NCBI GenBank assembly: GCA_001931875.2
Contig: MSJH02000091.1
Location: 1 to 32,096, forward strand
Direction of reading: 5' to 3'
From: Byssochlamys sp. IMV 00236
Taxonomy: Eukaryota; Ascomycota; Eurotiomycetes; Eurotiales; Thermoascaceae
DNA: 32,096 nucleotides
The position numbers and the translations under genes are program-made. The notes under the pieces were generated by a model. That model ran no database searches, was not told the DNA's origin, and saw only the letters and a program-made list of their open reading frames with translations. Positions 21,920 to 30,048 of the stretch are shown one piece after another; the first letter of the stretch is position 1, and the number at the start of each line of letters is the position of its first letter.

Positions 21920-24315
21920 TTAATGATAGTTCCCATAGCCTGGTGGTTGCTGTTGTTGAGGAGGGTATCCATGCGCTGCATTAGGCGAATATCCTCCTTG
22001 ACTACCATTCGCACCACCATAGTAGGAAGAGTATCCTTGCTGTGGCTGTTGTTGCTGAGGATAGGTGGATTGAGCGTAATAGTCGTAGTTGTTGTTAGGA
22101 GGATAATAAGAAGATTGATTATAGGGCTGAGAAGTTGCTGGAGGGTAGTTGCTATAGGTTGAAGGCTGCTGCTGAAGAGAGACGTGACTCATCGAGTTTG
22201 TCAAGTCATTCACGCCATAAACTTGATTGCTACTCATGATGGGTGTCTGCTGATAATAATAAGGGTCCTGCTGTGCCTGTTGCGGGTAATTATCAGTAAG
22301 TGTATCGGCTGCATCGAATGAAGAAGTAAATGTGAAGGACTTGTCTCGAATAATACATTCAATCTTAATTTCTGTTAAGCCAAAATACATCTTGATTGTC
22401 ATGTTCACTTTATCGCCAGGCTTAACACCATCCAAGTGTGGCATACGAATAGGGAAATGACCCACTTTGCGTACGAGTGGATGAGAGGTTAATCGTGGTG
22501 GAGGGCCCTCACCATCAAATGCAAACAGGTCTATACCGAGAGTATCATGTTAGTGCAAACACATATTTTAAGCGTGATCTAAAGTTACCAGAGTCGGTGT
22601 CATTTGGATAGCTGATCACAAAGTTTTTCGAAATGCATTCATCTACTTTAATGCTTTGTCCTTTTTGAACATAAACACTGAAACGTTGGCGACAGTAACG
22701 TTTGCCATCTGCGCCTATCACAGAGTACTCTGGTGGATCTAAATCATCCTGGAACAACATACGAGTTTCGACACCATAGGTTCTTCTAGACACACGCTCC
22801 GTCACGACTTGAGGGCTTAGACCAAAATAGACAGCGCCTCGTACGACAGCTAATTCACCACGAGGGGGCACACCAATCATACCGACTTGATTAGCAAATT
22901 CTTCTTCTACACGACGGAAGAGGTAGTTTGATTGACCAAATCCACCTACTAAAAAGATTGCTTCCAAATTGGGCGACTGAGCCAATTGACCACGAATCAG
23001 GTCCAACACCTGGCGAATCACAGGCTCAAAAACGTAGTCCCTTAATTCCTCGGCTGGTAAGCAAAGCGAGCCGTTATCTAAGCCGATATCGGGGTCCGAT
23101 AGGTCACCAAGACCCATGGAAGCAGGCAAATCGAGGAAATGATCTTCTACGCCGTCAAAATCAGGCTTAATGACGTTGATAAACGTGTCCATAATCAATT
23201 CCATGGCAGAGTCATTGATGGTATGGTAGTGCGAAAACTTGCGTTTTAAATACTCTCGCATTCTTAAATCCAAAAATCCTGAGCCACAAGAGCCACCATG
23301 GCCGTTCGTTACTTCCTTCAAGGTGCGTCTATAATTACAGGTAAGAACATTATTTGTCTTGTTTACTTTACTATTTACTTTTCTCCTGGTGGTTCATGAA
23401 TTTCAAAAACAATCAAGTCAACTGTTCCTCCACCAGCATCACAGATCATGAAGCGCTGGCCATGTCTCAAGTTGAATTGCTCAGATTTTTTCTCGCAGTA
23501 CAAAGCAGCTGCTTCCGGCTCTGAAATAAGCATGAGACGATCAGGATGATCGTTGCTGTTGATCAGCCCAGCACGTATGGCTGCTTCACGCATAGTTGCT
23601 TTGGCTCTGTCACTCCACATAGCAGGTACAGTCAAACACTAAATCAAAGTTTAATGACTTAGTCTATTACGTATGCCAAGAACTTCTTCTTTCTCTCCTT
23701 CTCTTTCCAACTTACATATCTAAATCGAGATTGATCATAGTTTCCAGCAAATCCTTTCAAAAGTTCAGTACAGACATGTAAATGGAAAGCTCGCAAATAA
23801 TCAGCAATAACATCAGTAATATTAAGCCCGTTTCCAAGATCTGTCTGCTGCAAGTGCTCATCAAGATATAATTTGAATTTAGAAAGTAACATCAGGTCCG
23901 AACTGTTGGGCTTCATAGCTAGTCTTCTTGCACCATGTCCCCAGTCTACGAGCTGTGTTGATCCTTTACGGTATAGTGAAAGTGTAGGTGTCTATAGACA
24001 TGATATTTAATAAATAAAATGATGCATGTACACCATATTTCTCTTTTATACTTTGGGATAAACTTGATTATTTTGTTTAGGCCTATTTTTTTTCAGTAAA
24101 CAAAAATGTTGTCAATAGAAAATATAGTTTTACCATTTGACAATGTCTATCACTTCTTCATTTTGTGTAAATGCATAACAACAGCCAGAATAAGTCGTAC
24201 CTTGTTTTTGTTTCTTTAAATTAGTTTACATTGCCCTGAATGTAATATTTTACTAGTTACCAAAATCAATTCCTACAATGACAGGATAGTCGGCATAGTT
24301 AAATCCTGAATTCAT
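21920..24315 (-). CDS. Hsp70-fold ATPase of HSPA12 type with Q/Y/N-rich tail
   Basis: Seven exons on the minus strand: 24315-24261, 24200-24134, 24082-24052, 23991-23716, 23638-23379, 23328-22589, 22530-21920. The introns are 50-77 bp, all GT-AG. The product is 679 residues. The actin/Hsp70 ATPase signatures are in order: VIVGIDFGTTYSG (about 12-24), ISEPEAAALYC (182-191), DAGGGTVDL (210-218) and IFLVGGFGQSNYL in exon 6. The substrate-binding half is not the canonical beta-sandwich and lid, and EEVD is absent. These features match the HSPA12 branch of the Hsp70 superfamily. From about residue 557 the last 123 residues are rich in Gln, Tyr, Asn, Pro, Gly and Ser and resemble a prion-like low-complexity domain. 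The start at 24315 was chosen because the upstream in-frame peptide is F/Y/C-rich leader-like sequence. The fold assignment is strong. Client and function are unknown. Confidence 0.88.
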
Positions 24316-25533
24316 AGGGGGAATAAAGATATGTTGTTGGTAATTAGAAATATAGGCGAAAAAGAAAAAACAAAAAAAAGGGAAAGAAAAATAATATTTA
24401 CATTGGCTAAAAATAGTATATTTTAGGCGCCGTTTCAGACAAAAACAGTAAAACAAACATTAGAGGAATGAAGCGTTGACAACATTTCTTTTACATATAT
24501 ATATATATTGACATTATTGATTACCGTGGCAATGGTTACCATGGATATGCTTTAATGTTGCTACTTTCACATTTAAAGTCATCTTTTATACAAAAAACCA
24601 GTAGTCATCTTTCTGAAAAAAAGTAAGGACATCATCCACTGTCCTACTTGCGGAAAAAAGGGTCTGTGCCAAACCCATGTAGCATATGTTATTGTAATGG
24701 AGGGATAATGATCTATATCCCTTCCTTGTAAGCCATGGTCTATAATATATCTCATACATAGCTTTGTTTTATGAAATTGTACTTTGACGCACCATCACCT
24801 ATATGGCATGTGACTCGTTCGCCAAGTCTTTGTCATATTGAAGTCTTGCCACTTGATGTCTTTGGACCTTTTCTGAGCAATGATCCAACACGAGTTAGAA
24901 TTGACTATTACGCAGCTGCACTTGGCGCTTTTTCAATGCTCAAGGCTATTAGAAATGAATTCTGGCACGGTGACCTGGGTATCTTTGAGTGTGTGAAGTT
25001 ATTTGTTGTACATGATTCTGGCAATATATATATAAAGAATATAGCTATTCAATTCATATTGTTCTCTAAGAAAAATCAATTTCATACTACGGTTGCATAT
25101 ATAAGCCTAATATCTTCCAAAAGTAGTTTGAGGATAAAAGCATGTCCTTGAAGTCAAAGGAGTCACTTGATTTTTATTTACTAAAAGTCATCCAACCAAC
25201 TTAGTCAACCATAGCAAGTGGAAATCATAAACCAATATGATTATACTGTCGATCTTGCCTTGTTTCCAAATGTATCTCTTATCCTTACAATCCCTCTGAT
25301 AACTGAACTTTTTTCGAAAAATCAATAAGCTTTCACGTGTGGATTTTTAATCTAAAGTAACTAATTGCTTTTATAGCCTGTGTTTTAACGTATTTCTTGA
25401 TTTACATGATAGAAACTATGATATAAAGACGTATGTCTATTTTACTCTTAGAGGTACTGTGACTTGTTAAACCAAGCACTGCTTTCTTTCAAAATAAAAA
25501 AAAAAGGAACTGGAATACTTTCCCTCCCTTCAA
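24316..25533. other. intergenic region, possible gene remnants
   Basis: The promoter of the Hsp70-like gene should lie at 24316-24550. At about 24571-24708 (+) an open stretch without a start codon encodes HCPTCGKKGLCQTH, with spacing C-x2-C-x5-C-x2-H, and ends at a TAA. A 126-codon ATG frame follows at 24771-25151. The remainder to 25533 is AT-rich, with an A-run at 25495-25505 just before the next gene. Nothing else is supported. Confidence 0.4.
24771..25151 (+). CDS. unrecognised 126-codon open frame, possibly a gene remnant
   Basis: ATG frame with a TAG just upstream. The first 75 codons look coding (LPLDVFGPFL, VRIDYYAAALGAFSMLKAI, FWHGDLG). The last 45 turn into AT-driven K/I/S/F-rich sequence. 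That pattern fits a broken exon running into non-coding DNA, or an exon with an undetected donor near 25000. I recognise no domain. There is no signal peptide or transmembrane segment. The nearby CxxC open stretch may belong to the same relic. Confidence 0.25.
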   Translation: MKLYFDAPSPIWHVTRSPSLCHIEVLPLDVFGPFLSNDPTRVRIDYYAAALGAFSMLKAIRNEFWHGDLGIFECVKLFVVHDSGNIYIKNIAIQFILFSKKNQFHTTVAYISLISSKSSLRIKACP

Positions 25534-26691
25534 ATGACAATTCAAGTACGCTCAAAACGAAGAATACTTCCTAAGCGTTCTGTTATCGACATTGATTTCG
25601 TTTCACCCAAATCTAATAATTTGCAAGATTTACTATGTACATCCACACAAATACCTTCCAAGAAAGATTATTCAGTGATTAATGAATTATTCGGCGATCA
25701 GTCAAAATTTCCATCGCAAAGAGAGCATTTACCACACATTGTACTCGGAATACCCAAGAAGAGTCGGCTACTTCAAAAGCAAGAGGATAGAGAAAAATTG
25801 GTAGAGAGTCAAAAAATTCATGAAAATATACCTGTCAAGAGTAATGACCAAGAAAACCAGGATGAGAAACACGTTGTAGGACAAGGTGTTTTAGAAAAAA
25901 CAAAGGGTTTATCGAATGGCAAGAGGGATGTGTTAGGTGAAAACGTGATCAAGACAAGTACTAGTACTAGTAGTGTTAACAGCAGTACCAGTACTAGTAG
26001 TGATAGTAGTAACATCAGCACTAGTAGTGGAAGTAGCAGTAATAGTGATAGTAATACCAATAGCGACAGTAATGTTAGTGATAGTAGTAGTGGCAGTAGT
26101 AGTAGTAGTGGTATATCTGAACATAACGAATCAACTGAAGATACTATTAGAAGCATCAATCATAATAATAATAGAGTAAACAATGATCATAAAGAGCATG
26201 AGCTAATTGATGATCTTAGCACTAGTAGCAGTACTATCAATACCAGCACTAGCACCAGCACTGTAAATACTAATACATCTGACATAATCAGTCAAGTGGA
26301 AACAATTTGTAATGATGCTGCAAGTGAGACACTGTACAACAAACAAGAGGAGATGAAAAAGAGAGATTCAATATCAGAGGAACCAGTAGTTGTGATTGAA
26401 TTGACCAAGCGAAAAAAGAAGTTAAAAGTCAAGGAGTTAAACCCGTGTGAACGTAAAGAGTCATTTATGTTTCCGCCAAAGAAGGAACCTAAGATAAAGG
26501 CTCGTCATGAGCTATTAAAGACTTTGAAAGAATCAGGTGCTCTTGATTGGATTATAAATGGCCGAGATAGAGACAGTCGTAAGAAGGATATTGGCAAAGT
26601 GAGAAAGAGACAACTCGAGAGACGATTACAGCGACCATTTGTTACTAGAAAACTTATTCACAATAAAAACGGTTGGCTTATTAAGCAATAG
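25534..26691 (+). CDS. Ser/Thr/Asn-rich, basic-ended protein of unknown function
   Basis: Single-exon frame of 385 codons. The N-terminus MTIQVRSKRRILPKRS is basic, and SVIDIDFVSPKSNNLQDLL looks ordered. A central low-complexity region (about 138-250) consists of Ser, Thr, Asn, Asp and Gly, encoded by irregular AGT/ACT/AGC triplets. The C-terminal third is highly charged (KRKKKLKVKELNPCERK, FMFPPKKEPKIKARHELL) and ends KLIHNKNGWLIKQ. The conserved-looking ends and the KR clusters suggest a nuclear protein, but I recognise no family. Open antisense frames across the repeat are a by-product of its triplet structure. The stop codon at 26689-26691 is directly followed by a CCAAT box of the next gene. 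Coding status is supported by length, ordered composition at both ends and a start preceded by a promoter-like A/C/T-rich tract. Confidence 0.7.
   Translation: MTIQVRSKRRILPKRSVIDIDFVSPKSNNLQDLLCTSTQIPSKKDYSVINELFGDQSKFPSQREHLPHIVLGIPKKSRLLQKQEDREKLVESQKIHENIPVKSNDQENQDEKHVVGQGVLEKTKGLSNGKRDVLGENVIKTSTSTSSVNSSTSTSSDSSNISTSSGSSSNSDSNTNSDSNVSDSSSGSSSSSGISEHNESTEDTIRSINHNNNRVNNDHKEHELIDDLSTSSSTINTSTSTSTVNTNTSDIISQVETICNDAASETLYNKQEEMKKRDSISEEPVVVIELTKRKKKLKVKELNPCERKESFMFPPKKEPKIKARHELLKTLKESGALDWIINGRDRDSRKKDIGKVRKRQLERRLQRPFVTRKLIHNKNGWLIKQ
25956..26113 (+). repeat. imperfect AGT-type trinucleotide tract inside the Ser-rich gene
   Basis: Interrupted AGT, ACT, AGC and GGT triplets encode a Ser/Thr-dominated stretch. 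A shorter related tract lies at 26218-26265. Such tracts change length by slippage in whole codons, so alleles probably differ in size without frame loss. Confidence 0.75.
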
Positions 26692-26769
26692 CCAATCATA
26701 TTTCTTCATCAATTATGAGCAATAGTTGATTACCCAATCAACATTGAGAATGAAAAAAACTATAAAAAG
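26692..26769 (+). promoter_or_regulatory. compact promoter of the bZIP gene: two CCAAT boxes and a TATA box
   Basis: CCAAT at 26692-26696 directly abuts the stop codon of the upstream gene. A second CCAAT lies at 26734-26738, and TATAAAAAG at 26761-26769. A CT-rich tract follows (26780-26812), the expected initiation zone. If this TATA box is used, the bZIP mRNA has a leader of roughly 350 nt containing both upstream ORFs. An alternative TATAAAA at about 26911 would exclude the first. Confidence 0.6.
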
Positions 26770-26918
26770 CAAACTTTTTATCTTCTTTTACCTTTTCTTT
26801 TCTTTACATTTAACAAACAAGGCTCTCTTCCCCCTTTTTTATTAATTCTTTTGAAACCTTTATTATATTTTTTGTAACAAACCCTTTGATTATTACACTC
26901 TGTGAATTGTTATAAAAA

Positions 26919-26933
26919 ATGATTGCCTTTTAA
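26919..26933 (+). promoter_or_regulatory. upstream ORF 1 of the bZIP gene (4 codons)
   Basis: ATG-ATT-GCC-TTT-TAA encodes MIAF, 238 bp before the bZIP start. A very short first uORF resembles the reinitiation-permissive uORF1 of yeast GCN4. It counts only if transcription starts upstream of 26919. Confidence 0.4.
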
Positions 26934-26985
26934 ATCCCTTTCCCCGTTTCCCTCTTCTTTTTGAATTTAGTCAAATCCTTGTTAG

Positions 26986-27048
26986 TTTGTTAAATTTGTT
27001 AAATTTGTTAAACTTGTTATATTTGTTAAATATGTTAAATATGTCCTT
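26986..27048 (+). repeat. 9-bp tandem repeat array in the bZIP leader
   Basis: Seven nonamers: TTTGTTAAA at 26986, 26995, 27004 and 27022, a variant CTTGTTATA at 27013, then TATGTTAAA at 27031 and a diverged TATGTCCTT at 27040. The T-to-A change at position 2 of the last two units creates the ATGs at 27032 and 27041. Confidence 0.85.
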
Positions 27049-27133
27049 CAAAATGGTATCTCGCCATCTCGGTAAACCCTTCTTCTCCTACACTACAGAC
27101 GAACCCTCCACTTGCAACAGAAAGAAAAATTAA
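27032..27133 (+). promoter_or_regulatory. upstream ORF 2 of the bZIP gene (33 codons)
   Basis: ATG at 27032, with further in-frame ATGs at 27041 and 27053, and stop TAA at 27131-27133. The stop is 23 nt before the bZIP start and in another frame. This matches the layout of GCN4, CPC1 and CpcA leaders, where a downstream uORF blocks scanning ribosomes unless eIF2 is phosphorylated. Regulation is inferred from layout only. Confidence 0.55.
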
Positions 27134-27156
27134 AACACAGACACACAGAAACAAAA

Positions 27157-27828
27157 ATGAATTCTAATCAACACCCATATCAACAACCCATCACTCCACC
27201 CAGCCACACTCCAATGTTGACCCCTCAAGACCTCCATCAGGTATTCTCTGATTGGCTCATTCCATCTCAAGATGTATTACTCAAACAAGAAGAAATTCAA
27301 GATATCCTGGGCTTATTCTCTCCTCCTCTTACAGCAAGTCCAGTATCTGAGAATGAATCTACGACGGCACCTTCCTGTGACTTGATCTCCTTGTTCCCTG
27401 AAATGGTCAATACAAATTTACCTCCTCCTAAGCCAGTTTCCGTTCAGCCTGCAAAGCGTCGCTTGGCCCCTATTATGCCCAAAACATCAAACGTTGTGCC
27501 TATTGCACCTCGTCCTGGTCATTTTACTCCTGCTACTCCTGTCAAAAGGAAGGTAACTCAAGATTGTGATGAAATTGCTTTAAAAAGACAAAAGAATACG
27601 GATGCCGCTCGTCGTTCTCGACTTAAAAAGATACTCAAGATGGAAAACTTGGAAAAACAGGTCAAGGAATTGGAGTGTGAAAATTCCAGACTTACGACCC
27701 GTGTTGCCGTGCTAGAGTCTGAGAAGAGTGCACTTGCTTCGAAAGAAAAGAGTCTTGAAGAACGCATACGTGTACTCGAAAGTCAGTTATCCGAAGCTCA
27801 CCGAGCACTTACTTCGATTCGATCATAA
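27157..27828 (+). CDS. GCN4: Gcn4/CPC1-like bZIP transcription factor
   Basis: Single exon of 223 residues. The N-terminal part is Pro/Gln/Thr-rich with acidic and hydrophobic patches typical of activation domains (SDWLIPSQDVLL, IQDILGLFSP, CDLISLFPEM). The basic region at 141-160 contains KRQKNTDAARRSR, matching the Gcn4 DNA-contact signature N-x-x-A-A-R-R-S-R. The zipper has leucines at 165, 172, 179, 186, 193, 200 and 207, seven heptads. That is longer than Gcn4's. The start at 27157 is the first ATG of this frame; in-frame codons upstream lack one. Gcn4-type factors bind TGACTCA-like sites and activate amino-acid biosynthesis during starvation. Two uORFs precede the gene. The DNA-binding class is certain. 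Orthology to Gcn4 is likely but the long zipper leaves room for a related fungal bZIP. Confidence 0.88.
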   Translation: MNSNQHPYQQPITPPSHTPMLTPQDLHQVFSDWLIPSQDVLLKQEEIQDILGLFSPPLTASPVSENESTTAPSCDLISLFPEMVNTNLPPPKPVSVQPAKRRLAPIMPKTSNVVPIAPRPGHFTPATPVKRKVTQDCDEIALKRQKNTDAARRSRLKKILKMENLEKQVKELECENSRLTTRVAVLESEKSALASKEKSLEERIRVLESQLSEAHRALTSIRS

Positions 27829-27894
27829 GAATATACAATTTATTACATTATTATTATTATTATTATTACTATAGAAACACAACAAATAAATTTT
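27829..27894. terminator. 66-bp convergent spacer with an ATT triplet repeat
   Basis: The bZIP and methyltransferase stop codons face each other across 66 bp containing an ATT microsatellite (about 27846-27867) and AATAAA at 27884-27889 (plus strand). Both 3' UTRs must overlap the opposite gene or end inside this spacer. Confidence 0.55.
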
Positions 27895-29439
27895 TTAAAT
27901 ATCTACAAATCCTTGGACAAATTCATTAATAGAATCTATGGTGTTTTGCTCCAGATTATCTTGACGTGAAGGCTTCCTTGCATAACAGGCAAAATAATCA
28001 AGATATGAATTGTATCGGCCACACTCATCAATAATCTCGTTGATCTCTTGCGTTGTCAATCTTCTTTCCTTGAGATGAATCGTTGATAAGAATGATTTTA
28101 CATTTTGAGTATGAAGTGTATCCAGTTGTTGTCCTGTCCAGTTGCCGACAGGTATAGCAACGTGTTCTTGAGTGATATCAACAAAATGTCCCAAAAATGA
28201 CAGGGTATGATCCTGCGTCATCATAAGGAAAGTGAAAATAGGATGGTGTGTATTAGATTCGACCGTGTTGACGTGACCGACAGGGTTCATTTTTTGCTTT
28301 ACTAATAAAGAAATATACAGTTGAGTTTTTTTTGTTTCATAAATACTTTGTATTTAATCTTACATTCGGTATTAATGATAGAATTCGATAATGGACCAGC
28401 ACGTCGAATCGTATAGTTTGTATCTACAACTTCCAGATAAGCACCTGGTTTCATTACACGATGAATTTCAGATAAGAGTGTAGCAAGTTCTTCAGGTAAC
28501 AAATAAATCATCATGGATCGCATATATACAAAATCAAACATCTCGTCTTCAAATGGTAAAGGTCCTTTCAGAATATCATGGATTTGAAAGTGTGCATTGG
28601 CGGGTTTGATCGAGGTTGGAAATAGTGAGCATTCATCTATACCGTAGAAATCTATCAAATGAACAGTGTTAATATTATTTTGACATTGATAATTTGTTAA
28701 TACTTGCCTGAATTTGGATATTCTGTTGCCATCTCCATTATCCAAGTACCAGGCCCGCAACCAATGTCAAGAACTTTCAATTTCTCACCAGATGAAAACG
28801 ACTCATGAATAGGTGATATAAAATTCCATTGAAACATGGTTTTAAGGATATAATGCTAAACAGACAGTAAGCAACATTGTCTTTTTTTTTTTTTTTTTTT
28901 CTGCAAAGAAGATCATTTACCATAGTCATCAATCGATCGGCTTCGTCATCGTCGCAGGGTAACATAAAGTTCTTGGATGCATGGTTTTTAGAATATGTTC
29001 TTCCGTCAATCATCAAATGGTCAGACACATTCGATGGCGGCTTCTTTTTTTCTGTTTGTGTATTTATTGTTCTGGTGGAAGATGATCTTGAGCTAGTAGG
29101 TGTCAATTGGTACAACTGAGAAGAGGATTGTGTGTATGATTTTTTGATTGAAGATGCGGGTGTTGTGCCTCGGGGCGAAGAAGCTTTTGAAGGCAGGCTC
29201 GGCTCATGTGTAACGGCAGCCATTTCAAAGTAATTTGATGTGTCCTTTACACTCTTGTTACTGTTGCTGGTATGTGATCGAGCTGAAGAGGTATGCGTAG
29301 ATTCTTTTCGTAATCGGGTCGGCGAGGGTAAGTCTGTTGTATGTTGCATATCGAAAAAGTTGTATGGTGTAGGCGATTTTTTCTTTGGAACAATGGTTGG
29401 GTAAACTTCATTATCCCCTGAGGATTGTGCATTTCCCAT
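27895..29439 (-). CDS. SAM-dependent methyltransferase with N-myristoylation signal
   Basis: Four exons on the minus strand: 29439-28921, 28855-28708, 28651-28364, 28301-27895. The introns are 65, 56 and 62 bp. The product is 453 residues. Residues 1 to about 160 are Ser/Thr-rich and probably disordered. The start MGNAQSSG fits the N-myristoylation pattern (Gly2, Ser6). The Rossmann methyltransferase domain follows, with motif I VLDIGCGPG (201-209), TWIMEMATEYPNSDFYGID, PFEDEMFDFVYMRSM and EIHRVMKPGAYLEVVD. These are class I motifs (Methyltransf_11/25 type) like those of a family expanded in Mucorales, as I recall. The substrate is unknown. Intron 2 (28707-28652) is GC-AG. Intron 1 contains a run of about 18 A in the transcript sense, just after a possible but unused CAG. 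The domain call is firm. Myristoylation is a prediction from the motif. Confidence 0.9.
28652..28707 (-). other. GC-AG intron in the methyltransferase gene
   Basis: The donor is G followed by GCAAGT and the acceptor GATAG. Splicing joins YPNS to DFYGID, the expected motif I to II stretch of the family. Using the GT four bases on breaks the frame. Confidence 0.85.
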
Positions 29440-29648
29440 TTTTTTTTATTTAGTCTCTATTTTTTAAGTTGTAAAATGAAAAGGAATGATGAAAAAGAAA
29501 AAAAAAAACTTAAAAAAAAAAGATTGACTTGATCCGTAAAATGTGTAACCCTGTTTATCAGCCAATGAAAAGGGTTGAAGAGATAGTGATTTGTACATGT
29601 ATATAAATACTTTTTAATTATTGTAATGTGAATGTTTCATCAGTAGTT

Positions 29649-30048
29649 TCACACATTGTTGGTCAAAAGTAATAAACCTTTGTCATACGCTTCGGCCAGA
29701 AAGTAGTAGAGAGATTTTCCCTTGTAAACTGAGAAGTCGTTTGGTCTTGTGCTCTTAGTAATTCTTAGAAATGGGTTTAAAGTTCTTGAAATATCATTCG
29801 TCGTGTTTGAGAAAATATTTTTAAACAGCTTGGCAGATACTGAGTCACCCGTTCTATCCACAACTATGACTATAATAAATGACTACTTTTTCTTTTCTAT
29901 AATATAAAATATAATTTATACAACAAGAGTTACACATATTGTTCATTTTACATGCAACTTCAAAAACACGTAAAACTTTATCTCCGTTTGTACTACATAG
30001 CCGGCATTTTACAGATATAGCAAAAATAAGAGACGTTCCTTTGTACGA
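29649..30048 (-). pseudogene. degenerate coding remnant with a cysteine cluster
   Basis: Two overlapping minus-strand frames look coding and are offset by one base. The first (30048-29857, 64 open codons) carries cysteines spaced C-x2-C-x14-C-x5-C-x2-C, including CRLCSTNGDK and CKMNNMCNSC, as in zinc-binding modules. The second (29882-29649) contains DRTGDSVSAKLFKNIF and YYFLAEAYDKGLLLL and ends at a TGA. Neither has a convincing start, and no normal-sized intron joins them, so I read this as one frameshifted remnant. The plus strand is also open over part of this (29939-30121), which lowers confidence. No family is recognised. Confidence 0.3.

Noticed and set aside
25818..26159. Leu/Val-rich antisense frame resembling a membrane protein
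   Set aside because: Produced by the complement of AGT/ACT triplets; the hydrophobicity is a repeat artefact.
27112..27156. N-terminal extension of the bZIP protein
   Set aside because: The extension begins at a TTG codon and not an ATG; the first ATG in frame is 27157, and uORF2 overlaps the extension.
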